Notes under the pieces: generated by a model
Databases searched by the model: none
Seen by the model: the letters and a program-made list of their open reading frames with translations, nothing else
Told to the model about the DNA's origin: nothing
Translations under genes and position numbers: made by a program
In this document: piece by piece, positions 24,369-34,800 of the stretch
Numbering within the stretch: position 1 is the first letter of the stretch
Layout of the letters: each line of letters starts with the position of its first letter
Origin: Fluviicola sp.
Lineage (GTDB): Bacteria; Bacteroidota; Bacteroidia; Flavobacteriales_D; Crocinitomicaceae
DNA length: 64,000 nucleotides
Reading direction: 5' to 3'
Assembly (NCBI RefSeq): GCF_039596395.1
Contig: NZ_JBCNJT010000002.1
Span: 1,054,001-1,118,000 of the forward strand

Positions 24369-25221
24369 AAAAGTTAAACCATTGGGTAGGACTTGCTTTC
24401 ACTTGTTCTTCCAGATGTTTGACATACATTTCTGCAATTTTCTCAGGGGACTCGAACGTTGTGATCGGATCCGTAGCGCTTAATTCGTAATGCGTACTTC
24501 CTGATTTAACGGCATATACAAAGGTAAGCGGAACTTTGAATTTATGCGCCATAATAAATGGTCCGGCAGGGAATTCCGCAAAACCGTTCAAAAAAGGCAA
24601 TTTAAAGTTCTTTTGACCGGGAGTTGTCCGGTCTGCGTGCAAAGCAATCAGTTCATTGCGTTTCAAGGCCTGATGGATCAGGATGAGGTGCGAAAGATCG
24701 TCTTTGATCGGAATAAGCTGGTATTGAGCTTTCCCGGCAGAATCTTCGATAAAAGCTTTGATTTTCTGAACTTCGGCGTCGAGCATCAGAATATTGATCT
24801 TCAGGGTGATCCGCTGTCCGAGCATGTTCCCGGCATTTTCCCAGTTCCCGACATGTGCTGAGAATAGAAATCCGCCTTTCCCGGCTTCATTCATTTTGAT
24901 CAAGGCTTCTTCGTTGTTGAAACGAAAGGTAAAGATTTTCTTTCTGGGCGTTTTGAGTGCTATCCGGTCAATCAGTGTTTGCCCGAAGAGGTACAGATTC
25001 TTTGCTGTTGCCCGGATTGCTTTTCCTTTGCTGTAATGAAATCCTTTTTGATAAAAGGAAACCAATGCTTTGCGCGGTTTGCGGGAAAATAACAGGAAAT
25101 AACCGGAAACCCCGATGCAAAAGAAGTAAGCAAAACGAACTCCTAAAAATCGAATAGAGTAAATAAAGAACTTATATCCCCAAAGCGAACCCTTGGTTTT
25201 ACCATCCCATTTTTGTTCCAT
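24349..25221 (-). CDS. LpxL/HtrB-like acyltransferase
   Basis: The 290-residue membrane-associated protein belongs to the lipid A acyltransferase family: the HxxxxE catalytic motif is present as HVGNWE (His123, Glu128) after an N-terminal hydrophobic region, followed by ADRTTPGQK and FPAGPFIMAHK. Aryl polyene and flexirubin loci commonly encode such enzymes. It might attach an acyl or polyene group to a lipid or to the resorcinol core, and is an alternative to the BtrH-like protein for ester formation. It starts six bases after ACP 3 ends. Confidence 0.87.
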   Translation of the reverse strand: MEQKWDGKTKGSLWGYKFFIYSIRFLGVRFAYFFCIGVSGYFLLFSRKPRKALVSFYQKGFHYSKGKAIRATAKNLYLFGQTLIDRIALKTPRKKIFTFRFNNEEALIKMNEAGKGGFLFSAHVGNWENAGNMLGQRITLKINILMLDAEVQKIKAFIEDSAGKAQYQLIPIKDDLSHLILIHQALKRNELIALHADRTTPGQKNFKLPFLNGFAEFPAGPFIMAHKFKVPLTFVYAVKSGSTHYELSATDPITTFESPEKIAEMYVKHLEEQVKASPTQWFNFFEYYVD

Positions 25222-25227
25222 CCACTC

Positions 25228-25473
25228 TTAAGCGTTCAAACGTTGTTCAACTAAATCATAGAAATCGTTGAACGTCTCAATGGTTTTAAAATCTTCTGCA
25301 GTTGGTTTAATTCCCAGGTTTTCCTCAATAACAACTACCAGGTCAACGTAGTCCAGGCTGTCCAGGTCTAACGTTTGCTGTAAGTTGTTTTCCGGTTGGA
25401 TCAATGCTGCATCAACTTCAAATTCGTCTGATAAAAACTGTTTTGTAGTAAGAATGATGTCTTCTCTTTTCAT
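25228..25473 (-). CDS. Acyl carrier protein (ACP 3)
   Basis: The 81-residue protein has the carrier serine at Ser39 (LDLDSLDYVDL). It is more divergent from ACP 1 and ACP 2 than they are from each other. It lies between KS 4 (12-base gap) and the LpxL-like acyltransferase, so it may deliver chains to either. It may be the carrier that is loaded with the aromatic starter. Confidence 0.9.
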   Translation of the reverse strand: MKREDIILTTKQFLSDEFEVDAALIQPENNLQQTLDLDSLDYVDLVVVIEENLGIKPTAEDFKTIETFNDFYDLVEQRLNA

Positions 25474-25485
25474 GTGTAGGTAACT

Positions 25486-26709
25486 CTATTTTTTAAACTT
25501 TTTGATAATCAATGAGGAGTTTGTTCCTCCAAATCCGAAGGAATTCGACAGGAAACAATCAATATTCTGTTCTTTGTAGCTTGGAATGATATTGATCTTT
25601 TCCGAATGTTCATCCGGATTTTCAAAATTAATATTGGGTGCAATAAAATCATTATTCATCATCAACAGGGAATAAACGATTTCACTTGCCCCGGCCATCC
25701 AGCATTCATGTCCGGTCATACTCTTGGTAGAACTGACAGGAACTTTGGAGCCCAGTACGCCGAAAATGGCTTCTGCTTCCGTTGAATCCCCTATCGGAGT
25801 GGAAGTAGCATGCGCATTTACATAGTCGATATCTTTTGGTGTTAAATTCGCTTGTTTCAAAGCCATGTTCAGAGAACGGAACTGGCCGTCGAAATTCGGG
25901 TTGGAGATATGGTCACCGTTTGAAGAGAAACCGAATCCAACGATTTCCCCGTAAATCGGGGCATTTCTTTTCAAAGCAGATTCCAATGACTCGATGATCA
26001 CGGTAGCCGCACCACCTGAAGGAACCAATCCGTCGCGGTCTCTGTCGAACGGACGGCTAGCCATGGACGGAGCAGCATCTCTTACCGAAAATGCGCCCAA
26101 ACCATCAAAGCTGGCCATAGCATACACGTTGATTTCCTGTGCACCTCCACAAACTACGCGTTCCTGCAATCCTTGCTTGATCAGCAAATATCCCATCCCG
26201 ATGGAATGAGAACCGGAAGCACAAGCTGCGGAAATGGTGAAGTTCATACCTTTCAGTTTATAGATCGTTGAAAGGTTCATATTCACCGTTGAATTCATAT
26301 TCTGAAAAATATCCCCGCTTCCGATCAGCGTGGTATTCTTTTTCGTACGTACTTTATCAACGGTCTCAATCACAGCACCTGCCGTTGAATCGTTCCCGAA
26401 AATGATTCCGGTTTCCGTTTTATCCAAAAAGTCTGCATCCAGTCCGGAACCTTCCATGGCTTCTTTCGTTGACATGAAGGCATAACGGGCTGGCTGGTGC
26501 ATTCCAATACGCTGGCGGCGCGACAAAAACGGGTTCAAATCCGGTTCTGCCACCATTCCCGTAAAGCAGGAACGGTAACCGAAGTCTTTACGCTGCTCAT
26601 CGTAAATAACTCCACTACGGCCAAGGCGCAGGGATTCCAGAACTGTGTCCAGGTTCTCACCCAAACACGAGTAGGCACCAATTCCGGTAATTACTACACG
26701 ATGTTCCAT
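25486..26709 (-). CDS. Beta-ketoacyl synthase (KS 4), FabB/FabF-like
   Basis: The 407-residue enzyme has a complete triad: Cys163 (SAACASGSHSIG), His300 (NAHATSTPIGD) and His334 (KSMTGHECWMAG). The HATSTPxGD form and SAACASG motif are closer to primary-metabolism FabB/FabF than in the other three ketosynthases. It may catalyse the first condensation on the aryl starter. It is followed by ACP 3 and begins one base after the FabG gene ends. Confidence 0.92.
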   Translation of the reverse strand: MEHRVVITGIGAYSCLGENLDTVLESLRLGRSGVIYDEQRKDFGYRSCFTGMVAEPDLNPFLSRRQRIGMHQPARYAFMSTKEAMEGSGLDADFLDKTETGIIFGNDSTAGAVIETVDKVRTKKNTTLIGSGDIFQNMNSTVNMNLSTIYKLKGMNFTISAACASGSHSIGMGYLLIKQGLQERVVCGGAQEINVYAMASFDGLGAFSVRDAAPSMASRPFDRDRDGLVPSGGAATVIIESLESALKRNAPIYGEIVGFGFSSNGDHISNPNFDGQFRSLNMALKQANLTPKDIDYVNAHATSTPIGDSTEAEAIFGVLGSKVPVSSTKSMTGHECWMAGASEIVYSLLMMNNDFIAPNINFENPDEHSEKINIIPSYKEQNIDCFLSNSFGFGGTNSSLIIKKFKK

Positions 26710-26710
26710 C

Positions 26711-27442
26711 TTAAGCGTAAATTCCTCCGTTAATATTAATTACTTCTCCAGTTATATAGGCTGCTTTTTCAGACGCCAAAAAACTCGCAAGATACGCTAC
26801 TTCTTCCACTTTTCCAAAGCGGTTTGCAGGAACCATTCGTTTTAATTCATTCATATCCAGGTCGCTAGTCATGTCCGACTCAATGAACCCCGGAGCGATT
26901 GCATTTACGGTAATGTTCCGTTTCGCGATCTCTTGCGAAAGTGCCTTCGTAGCAGCAATCATGCCACCTTTTGCGGCAGAATAATTCGTTTGTCCCGGAA
27001 CACCTTTCAATCCGCTCAAAGAAGCAATATTGATGATGCGTCCGCTTCGTTGTCTCAACATACGTTGTATAATTGCTTGTGTGCAGTTATACATTCCTTT
27101 CAAGGAAGTGTTCAATACAGCATCCCAATCGTCTTCCGTAACCCAAGGGAACAGGTTGTCTTTGGTGATCCCTGCATTGTTTACCAATACATGAATAATT
27201 CCTTCCGGATTGTTGGCATACCAATTCTCAACAGCAGCTTTTACAGCAGCGCCGTCTTTTACGTCAAAATGCATCAATTCACCTGTTCCGCCTGCTTGCT
27301 GGATCAGGTTCAGTGTTTCTTCGGCTGCAGCTTGATTGGCAGCGTAATTGATTAAGATATGCAGGTTCAGGTCCTGGGATAGCTGCAATGCAATCGCACG
27401 TCCAATTCCTCGGGATGCACCTGTGATTAGAGCACATTTCAT
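26711..27442 (-). CDS. fabG: 3-Oxoacyl-ACP reductase (KR)
   Basis: The 243-residue short-chain dehydrogenase has the NADPH-binding GASRGIGRAI (8-17), NNAG, the catalytic Ser (SLSG, about 141-144) and Tyr154/Lys158 in YSAAKGG. It reduces 3-oxoacyl-ACP in each polyene cycle, equivalent to ApeQ. It overlaps the ammonia lyase gene by four bases. The operon position makes a dedicated pigment role more likely than housekeeping fatty acid synthesis. Confidence 0.92.
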   Translation of the reverse strand: MKCALITGASRGIGRAIALQLSQDLNLHILINYAANQAAAEETLNLIQQAGGTGELMHFDVKDGAAVKAAVENWYANNPEGIIHVLVNNAGITKDNLFPWVTEDDWDAVLNTSLKGMYNCTQAIIQRMLRQRSGRIINIASLSGLKGVPGQTNYSAAKGGMIAATKALSQEIAKRNITVNAIAPGFIESDMTSDLDMNELKRMVPANRFGKVEEVAYLASFLASEKAAYITGEVININGGIYA

Positions 27443-28968
27443 AGGGCAAGAGTTGTTTTCTTAAGGGTGTTTGTTACGTTTCGAATAGCTTCAAATTGCG
27501 GAATGTCCTCGTTAATCGTAGGAGACACCGCACGAATTTGATTATAAATTTCTGTTGTTTTCGAAGAAAGTTTGTTTCTTTTGGTTTCATCGAGTAAATC
27601 GATAGCCTGGCAAACAGACATCATGTGAATGGCCATTACCTGGAATCCGTTTTCGATCACTTTTTTGGTAATCACCGCACTGTTGGTTCCCATACTCACG
27701 ATATCCTGGTTGTCGTTGTTGTTGGAAATACTGTGCACGTACATCGGATTGGAAAGCATTTGGTTTTCAGCAGTTGTTGAAGTTGCCGTAAACTGCATTC
27801 CCTGGATCCCGAAATTCAACCCTAAAGTCTGAGTGTTCAGGAACGGAGGGAACACGCCGTTGATCTTGCTGTTCAGCAGGAAGTTCAATTGTCTTTCCGC
27901 CAGCATGGTCAATTTCGTGATTACCAATTTGATCTTATCCATTTCCAGTGAAATGTAATCCCCGTGGAAGTTACCTCCGTGGAATACGTTTTCACGCTCC
28001 AGGCTCACTACCGGGTTGTCATTCGTGGAATTGATCTCGTTTTCAATGATTGTTTTTGCATAATCCAGGGTGTCTTTTACAGGACCAAGGATTTGCGGGA
28101 TGCATCGAATGGAATAATATTCCTGGATTTTTTTCTTGAATTCAGTGGTTTCAGCCACTTTGTCGTCTGTGAAAAGCTCTTCCCGTTTTTTGATCAGGGT
28201 GCTGTCTTTCAGGAATTCACGCATGGATTTGGCAACGGACTGCTGACCCGCGTGTAATTTTACCTCGTTCAAACCTACGGAGAAAGAATCGTCATAAGCT
28301 TCCACGATCTCGTTGATCATGGTAGAAGCTGCAATCGCCCAATCCAATAAACGGTAGGAGTAGATCAAATTCACAGAACCGATTCCCGACATGCAGGAAG
28401 TTCCGTTCATCAATCCCAATCCGTCACGCAATTTCACTTTCAGCGGAGTAATGTTCTTTTCAGCCAATACTTCGGAAGTTTTTCTGCGAACACCATCCAC
28501 GTATACATATCCTTCACCGATCAGGTTTAGCGCCAAATGTGCCAATTGAACCAAATCGCCGCTTGCACCGACACCACCGTGTTCGTAGATTTCCGGAATA
28601 ATATCGTGATTCAGGAATTGCACCAGTTTTTCGATCACTCCGTAGCTCACCCCTGAATTTCCCTGCATGAAATTGGTCAGGCGGGAAAGCACCACTGCTC
28701 TTGCAGATTCCGCATCCAGCACATTTCCTGTTCCGGAAGAGTGACTGCGGATCAAATTATACTGAAGCTGGTTTAACTTGTCTTCATCGATCTTGAACTG
28801 AGCCATTGGCCCGAACCCGGTATTGATACCGTAGATAATCTTATCGCTTGAAAAATCCTGCAGGAAAGAGAACGAGCGTTCCAGTTCCTTGCGAACATCG
28901 TCGGAAATAACGTATTCCTTTTTTTCAAGGCTAAAAGCTTCAATCTGTTTGAGATCCAGTTTGTTCAT
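27439..28968 (-). CDS. Aromatic amino acid ammonia-lyase (probable tyrosine ammonia-lyase)
   Basis: The 509-residue enzyme belongs to the MIO-dependent histidine/tyrosine/phenylalanine ammonia-lyase family. The MIO cofactor forms from Ala135-Ser136-Gly137 (HGGVGASGDLVQ); catalytic Tyr46 lies in IIYGINTGFGPM. The selectivity loop reads NLIRSHSSGTG with His76, as I recall for the Flavobacterium tyrosine ammonia-lyase, and NPMYVHS, NNNDNQDIVSMG also fit. It should turn tyrosine into p-coumarate, the aryl polyene starter. Histidine ammonia-lyase activity is the main alternative, but the context speaks against it. Confidence 0.9.
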   Translation of the reverse strand: MNKLDLKQIEAFSLEKKEYVISDDVRKELERSFSFLQDFSSDKIIYGINTGFGPMAQFKIDEDKLNQLQYNLIRSHSSGTGNVLDAESARAVVLSRLTNFMQGNSGVSYGVIEKLVQFLNHDIIPEIYEHGGVGASGDLVQLAHLALNLIGEGYVYVDGVRRKTSEVLAEKNITPLKVKLRDGLGLMNGTSCMSGIGSVNLIYSYRLLDWAIAASTMINEIVEAYDDSFSVGLNEVKLHAGQQSVAKSMREFLKDSTLIKKREELFTDDKVAETTEFKKKIQEYYSIRCIPQILGPVKDTLDYAKTIIENEINSTNDNPVVSLERENVFHGGNFHGDYISLEMDKIKLVITKLTMLAERQLNFLLNSKINGVFPPFLNTQTLGLNFGIQGMQFTATSTTAENQMLSNPMYVHSISNNNDNQDIVSMGTNSAVITKKVIENGFQVMAIHMMSVCQAIDLLDETKRNKLSSKTTEIYNQIRAVSPTINEDIPQFEAIRNVTNTLKKTTLAL

Positions 28969-28991
28969 GTAATTTGTAAGAGGAGAGTGAC

Positions 28992-30041
28992 TTATTTCGG
29001 TAATTTAACTTCAAGAATAGTGTGGAAACGGTCCTCGTGAAGAGGATGTTCTTTAACAGTTTCGAAACCTGCTTTTTCAATGATGTATTTCAAAGCGGAA
29101 GAGGAATACATTTTACTGTTTCCGTTTGCCATAGCCGTGAAATAAAGTGAAGTAGCAATCAGGCTGAATTCAGCAGCAGGAAAACGCTGATCATCGATGA
29201 ATGTTTCCATGATGAAGATCGTAGCGTCCGGCTTCATGTTCTTTTTGATCTTCAGCAGGATCGCTTCAATTTCTTTTTCACTGAAACAGTCCAGGAACTG
29301 GCTCATCCAGTAAACGTCTGCTCCGGCAGGGATTTCAGATTCCGGATCGAGCATGTTGCGCTCGTTGTAATCCACGCGGTCTTTGATTTCCGGAATAGCA
29401 TCGATGTTTGCCTTTGCCACTTTTAACTGTACACCCAAATCGAAAATACTTACGCGTACATTCGGGTCGTGTTTCGTGCTTGCAATGGCCCATTTCCCAG
29501 TGTTTCCACCGATATCAAAAATGTGTTTCGGATCGTGACGGAAGATAATCTTCAACGCTTCCCCGAAGGAATTGTCTGAATAATGATGATCGAACTCGAA
29601 CCAGGAAGTCTTCAACGGCTCCGGAAGAAGCGATAACCCTTCGTAAATGGTGTTCCACGGACCGATTTCTTTCAAACCTTCCGGTTTCCCGTTCAAAATG
29701 GAATCTTTCAGGTGAAAAAGCCCTTTGTAACAAATATCCTGGGTAAACATCATGTTCACTTTGGTCATCTCATCCCTGGTCAGAAAGTAACCAATTTTGG
29801 AAAGGGTGTATCTGTCGTCGGTCAATTCAAGTACGTCTGCTGCTTTGGCCATTTCCACCAACACACGGACACCGTACTCGCTGATGTTTTTGCGTTTGGC
29901 AATTTCTTCGATTGTCAACCCGTCTCTTTCTTCATACAATTCATCCAGAATACCAAGGCTGTACATGGTATACACTGTTTGGAATACAAACGGACTAAAG
30001 GCAATTTTCTGAGCCTCGTACAAAGAGTTTAATGCTTTCAT
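28992..30041 (-). CDS. SAM-dependent methyltransferase, O-methyltransferase-like fold
   Basis: The 349-residue protein has an N-terminal winged-helix dimerisation domain (about 1-110) and a C-terminal SAM-binding domain with IFDIGGNTGKWA (about 175). It resembles plant-type small-molecule O-methyltransferases. At the position of the usual catalytic His (LHDW) it reads FLDCFSE, so the general base seems absent. This would suit ring C-methylation, which fits known flexirubins with a methyl group on the phenol ring, but this is inference. It is the first gene of operon A, 23 bases before the ammonia lyase. Confidence 0.85.
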   Translation of the reverse strand: MKALNSLYEAQKIAFSPFVFQTVYTMYSLGILDELYEERDGLTIEEIAKRKNISEYGVRVLVEMAKAADVLELTDDRYTLSKIGYFLTRDEMTKVNMMFTQDICYKGLFHLKDSILNGKPEGLKEIGPWNTIYEGLSLLPEPLKTSWFEFDHHYSDNSFGEALKIIFRHDPKHIFDIGGNTGKWAIASTKHDPNVRVSIFDLGVQLKVAKANIDAIPEIKDRVDYNERNMLDPESEIPAGADVYWMSQFLDCFSEKEIEAILLKIKKNMKPDATIFIMETFIDDQRFPAAEFSLIATSLYFTAMANGNSKMYSSSALKYIIEKAGFETVKEHPLHEDRFHTILEVKLPK

Positions 30042-30111
30042 GGGTTCAATCTATACCGAATTTGAGTTTAGTTACTTGCCGTTCGATCAGGGTTAATTTA
30101 AAATGTGGCGT

Positions 30112-30119
30112 CAAAGTTA
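30112..30119 (-). promoter_or_regulatory. Candidate -7 box (TAACTTTG) for operon A
   Basis: On the minus strand this matches TAnnTTTG and lies about 70 bases before the methyltransferase start. The -33 element is not obvious. It is the best match on this strand in the 188-base divergent spacer 30042-30229, and would drive the 12-kb polyene operon. Confidence 0.45.
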
Positions 30120-30187
30120 GGAAAAAAAAATAGTTTCTGGCTTTTATGTGAATTCTTCATCCGATGTAAATTGCTAAAATCAGGGAG

Positions 30188-30222
30188 TTTGAAGTACCGG
30201 AAGAGGTATTTCATTAATTTTG
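30188..30222 (+). promoter_or_regulatory. Promoter of rightward pigment genes (TTTG-N23-TAATTTTG)
   Basis: TTTG at 30188-30191 and TAATTTTG at 30215-30222, 23 bases apart, form a Bacteroidota-type promoter. It ends eight bases before the ATG of the first CrtI-like gene, so the leader would be very short. Confidence 0.6.
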
Positions 30223-30229
30223 AAGCCGA

Positions 30230-31834
30230 ATGAACGAAGAATTTGACGTCACCATCATCGGTTCGGGAGTAAGTGGGTTACTTTCCGCGGCTTTGCTTTC
30301 CAGGTCGGGAATGAAAGTACTGGTACTGGAAAAACATTACCTGATCGGTGGTTATTTACAGGGATTTGAGCGCAAAGACTTTGTATTTGATACGGCAATT
30401 CACTGGTTGAACCAATACAACGAACGGGGTACGGTTACCCGCGTTTTTAAAATGCTGGGAGAAGATTATCCGAAACCGCAGTTGATGGAGCGCATTCAGC
30501 GCCATATTTCTACCAACCACGATTACTTGCTGACAAACAACCCGGATAAGTTGCGCGATCAGCTGATACTCGATTTCCCGCATGAAAAAGAAGGAATAGT
30601 GCGGTTTTTCAAGGTGGCAAAGCGCATTGCGAAGGTTTCTTTGCGATTTGACGAGTTTTTCCAATCCATTGAAACCAAATCTCCGCTGGAAATCCCGTTC
30701 TTCCGCATGAAGCAGCTCAGCATTATTTACCCGTTGATTCCTTATGCCATCAGTGGCGGTGGAGACGAAGGTGTGAAAAAAGGATTGAGCAAGTTTTTCA
30801 GGGATCCGGCGCTTCAGGAGCTTTTCTGCACCGAGCGCGATTTGCTTTCCTGTATTTTCCCGATTGCCTGGGCGTATAATTCCGATTACCAGAATCCGCC
30901 GATCGGTGGAAGCCAGGTGATTCCTGCGTGGTTGGAAAAACAAGTGGTTCCGGAAAAATGTGAAGTGCGCCTGAGTTCCGAGGTCGTTGGATTTGATTTC
31001 GAGAACGAATTAATAACAGCGGTTCGCTATAAAAACCGGGCGAAAGAATATACGGTCAAAACGAAATACGTCATTGCGGCTTGTGATGTGGATTTCCTGT
31101 ACCGCAAATTGGTCCCGGAAAACCTGGTTCCGCCTAAATTCTTCGAAACCCTGAATGATTCCGAAATGTACAGTTCGTCCGTAACGATCTCCGTTGCCCT
31201 GGATTGCACAGCAGAAAGTTTAGGTTTCGGGCATGAGTTGACACTCGTTTGCGAGGAATCAAGCACACGCGACGAACACAGTTCCGGAGATCCGCATAAA
31301 TCGGCCATTTCTGTTTTGGCACCAACGGTTCGCGATCACACACTTGCTCCGGAAGGAAAGGGAACGATTACGCTTTATGTTCCGGCGTGGATGGATTACA
31401 TGAATAATTGGCAAACCGAAAAGAATGCAAAAGGCGATTTTGTACGTACGGAAGCTTACAAAAAGCTGAAAGATGATTTTGCTCAGATTATTTTCGAACG
31501 GGTGGAAGCCAAAATGTGTCCGGATCTGCGGAAGCACATTTTATTCTACGAAGTAGCTACTCCGGTTACTTACTACCGCTATACAGGCAATAAGAATGGT
31601 TCCATGATGGGAACGCGACCGGGAAAAAAGAACATGCAAAGCAAAATTGCACATTACCGCACACCGGTAAAAAACCTGATCATCGGCGGACAATGGGCAG
31701 AATTGGGCGGTGGTGTTCCGATTGCTGTGAAAACCGCTTTCAATGCCTCTTTGATTGTTTTGAAAAAGTGGGACAAACCGAAATTCAAAAAATTACTGAA
31801 TGCATACAAAAAGGGTATAAAACTCACATCATGA
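30230..31834 (+). CDS. CrtI/carotenoid-isomerase-like FAD oxidoreductase
   Basis: The 534-residue flavoprotein opens with the dinucleotide-binding motif TIIGSGVSGLLSAALLS and continues with the LEKHYLIGGYLQ region typical of the phytoene desaturase/CRTISO family; the C-terminal FAD-binding motif is NLIIGGQWAELGGGVPIAV. A dialkylresorcinol or polyene substrate is likely, since similar genes recur in flexirubin loci, but the exact reaction (desaturation, isomerisation or hydroxylation) is not clear. It is divergent from operon A. A second paralogue lies at 35697. Confidence 0.85.
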   Translation: MNEEFDVTIIGSGVSGLLSAALLSRSGMKVLVLEKHYLIGGYLQGFERKDFVFDTAIHWLNQYNERGTVTRVFKMLGEDYPKPQLMERIQRHISTNHDYLLTNNPDKLRDQLILDFPHEKEGIVRFFKVAKRIAKVSLRFDEFFQSIETKSPLEIPFFRMKQLSIIYPLIPYAISGGGDEGVKKGLSKFFRDPALQELFCTERDLLSCIFPIAWAYNSDYQNPPIGGSQVIPAWLEKQVVPEKCEVRLSSEVVGFDFENELITAVRYKNRAKEYTVKTKYVIAACDVDFLYRKLVPENLVPPKFFETLNDSEMYSSSVTISVALDCTAESLGFGHELTLVCEESSTRDEHSSGDPHKSAISVLAPTVRDHTLAPEGKGTITLYVPAWMDYMNNWQTEKNAKGDFVRTEAYKKLKDDFAQIIFERVEAKMCPDLRKHILFYEVATPVTYYRYTGNKNGSMMGTRPGKKNMQSKIAHYRTPVKNLIIGGQWAELGGGVPIAVKTAFNASLIVLKKWDKPKFKKLLNAYKKGIKLTS

Positions 31835-31836
31835 GA

Positions 31837-31852
31837 TATTTTTGTAGCTTTG
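31837..31852 (+). promoter_or_regulatory. Two adjacent -7 boxes (TATTTTTG, TAGCTTTG)
   Basis: TATTTTTG at 31837-31844 and TAGCTTTG at 31845-31852 both match TAnnTTTG and lie directly after the stop of the first oxidoreductase, 40 bases before the MMPL fusion gene. They suggest this gene has its own promoter. Confidence 0.5.
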
Positions 31853-31891
31853 CCGCCTAATTATTTCTCCTAATCTCCGAAACTAACACGA

Positions 31892-34800
31892 ATGATCGGT
31901 CAAATTTGCGCTCGAATTGTTGAATTTTTTCTTAAAAAAAGACTTGCTTTCTGGGGAAGTTTTGTACTCGTGCTTGCGTTTTTGGGTGTTGGTGTTTCCA
32001 AACTGAAGATTAACGAAGATTTGTATGCCATTTTCCCGCAAGGAAAGGAGTTTAAGAAATTCAATGACATCGTTCAAAAGAACAAGCTCAATAAACAGGT
32101 TGTTTTTTCCATCAAAGCGCAGGAAGACGAGGAAGTCACCCTGGAGAAACTGGAAAACCTGAAGGCGGATCTCGAAAAGCAATTCCCCGATGAATTAAAA
32201 GATATTGAAGTTGTAAAGAGCGTGGATGAAGGTGCATTGATTGCCTTTCTTCAAAAAAGTTCGGTACGCAATCTTACAAGCGCTGATTACAACGAAATCC
32301 AGGGAAAACTCGAAAAAGATTCGATCAAAAGGGGCCTTCAGCGAACAGCTCATTTACTGACCGGACCCAATGCATTTTTCGTCAGCAAACTGGCAGCGAA
32401 TGATCCGTTGGGATTGTTCTACGGGCAATTGAAACAACTGAACCCGAATACCGACTCCAGCAACTATGTGGTGAAAGACGGCGTGGTGTATTCCCGGGAC
32501 GAGCAGTATGCTTTTTTCTTCGGAACCATTGACCTGAACCAGAAAGACACGAAAAAACTGGAGAAATTCGCAGATCGCCTGGAGAAATTCAAGCAAACAA
32601 AGGCAAAGGAGAAAGGACTGAATTTTGACTACTTCGGAACGTTCCAGATTGCTGTTGCAAACGCCAAACAAGTGAAGTCTGATTCATTCCTGACTTCCAT
32701 CATCAGTGTTTCGGCGATTTTATTGTTGTTGATCCTTTATTACAGAAGCATTCTGGCTCCATTCTATTTCCTGCTTCCCGGGTTCTTCGGAATCCTGAGC
32801 GGTGCCGGATTGGTCGGTTATCTGCATCCGGAAATATCGGCAATCTCATTGGCAACATCTTCAGTGCTACTTGGAATTGTGTTGGATTATTCCTTCCATT
32901 TCTTTACACATTTGAAGCACTTGGGAAGTGTGGTAAAAACAGTGAAAGAAATCAGTTCACCGATGATGTTGGGAAGTTTTACCACCATTGCAGCCCTGGG
33001 AGCCCTGCTCTTTACCAATTCGGTGGTTCTTCAGAATTTTGGTCTGATTGCACTTTGCACGCTTTCCGGTTCGGTACTCTTTACCTTGCTTTTCCTGCCG
33101 GTCCTCATCGAAAGTCTGAATATCCGGATCAAAGACAAGGAAAACTATAAATTTAATTTCAAACTAAATAAAACATTTGTAAGAGTCTCGTTTTTGCTGA
33201 TCACTTTGGTTTCTTTGGTGTTTTTGTATCACTCAACCAATGTGAATTTTGATTCGGACATGAACAACCTTTCATTCCATACTTCCGGGTTAAAACAGAA
33301 AGAAAAATTCTACACAGGCATCAACCCGAATACGGACAAGAAACTGTTTGTATTTTCATCTGCTCCAACCATGGAGGCCGCGCGTTCTCAAAACGATGCG
33401 GTCTATCAAAAATTTGTGTCTACGAAGGAACACTATGGTATTTCGGAATTTGTTTCCTTGGCTCCTTATTTGCCTTCGGAAAGAACCTTGAAAGAAACCG
33501 AAGAACGCTGGCTTCAGTTCTGGAAGAAAAATCAGCAGGTAGAAGCGCAAATCAATGAACTTGCACCGCAGTACGGTTTGAATGCGGCCGGTTTCCAGCC
33601 TTTTTTCAATGCCACAAAATCAGTGACTTTTGATCGGGCTGAAGGAGAAGAATTGGTAGCAGAAATAGGGTTGAATAAATTTGTTTCGGAAGACCGGGGA
33701 AGACATACCTATGTGACTTCCATTACGGTGAAGAAAGACAAGCAGGAACTCGTGAAGGAGCAATTGAACCGGATCGACGGTATTTTTGTCCTCGATATTT
33801 CAGAAATGGCAAAATCGATGCTGAATGTGGTGAAACAAGACTTCGATTACCTGTTCTTATTCTCCTCCTTACTGGTATTCTTTTCCATTTTGGTCATTTA
33901 CGGAAGGATCGAACTAACCTTGTTTGCTTTCTTCCCGATGGTGCTGGGCTGGATCTGGATCCTGGGAATCGCCAGCCTGTTTGATATTCCGTTCAACTTC
34001 ATCAATATCATTGTGGCGACCTTCATCTTCGGTTTGGGAGATGACTTCAGTATTTTCACCACCGACGGATTGATCCAGCAGGCACGGACCGGTGTAAATT
34101 CGCTGAAATCCACGCAGTCGGGAATTATTCTTTCCGGGATCGCAACGATGATCGGAACGGGTGTACTGATCTTCGCGAAGCATCCTGCAATTCATTCCAT
34201 CGGTGCAATCAGTGTTATCGGGATTGGGTCGATCATGCTGATTACCTTGTATGTTCAGCCACGCATTTACAATTTCTTTGTATTGAACCGCAAGAAAAAA
34301 GGCCGCGGGCCGATCACCTTTTTCTACTTCATTTACAGTTTGCTGCTGTTCTTCTACTTCTTCCTCGGAAGTTTGATCCTGAATATCTTACTGATCTTCG
34401 TGTTGATCCCAACCCCGATCAGCCGCATAAAAAAACAGGAGATCCTGAACTTCTCCATTTCCAAATTGGCTAAATCCACCTTGTATGCCGGCCTGCACGT
34501 GGAGAAGAGAATTATAGACAAGCAACGTTTGAATTACAGGAACCCAAGTATCATCATCGCAAATCACACTTCGTTTTTGGATATTCTGGTGGTGCTGATG
34601 CTTAATCCCAAAACGATTATTATGGTTAAGAAATGGGTATACAATTCGCCTATTTTTGCTCCTTTTATTCGCTACGGAGGATATTTATTTGCTGAAGAAG
34701 GTGCAGACGGGAATTTGGGAGAGATCAAAAAGAGGATCAGCGAAGGATATTCCATTGTCATTTTCCCGGAAGGAACGCGAAGTCCGGATGGTGAGATCAA

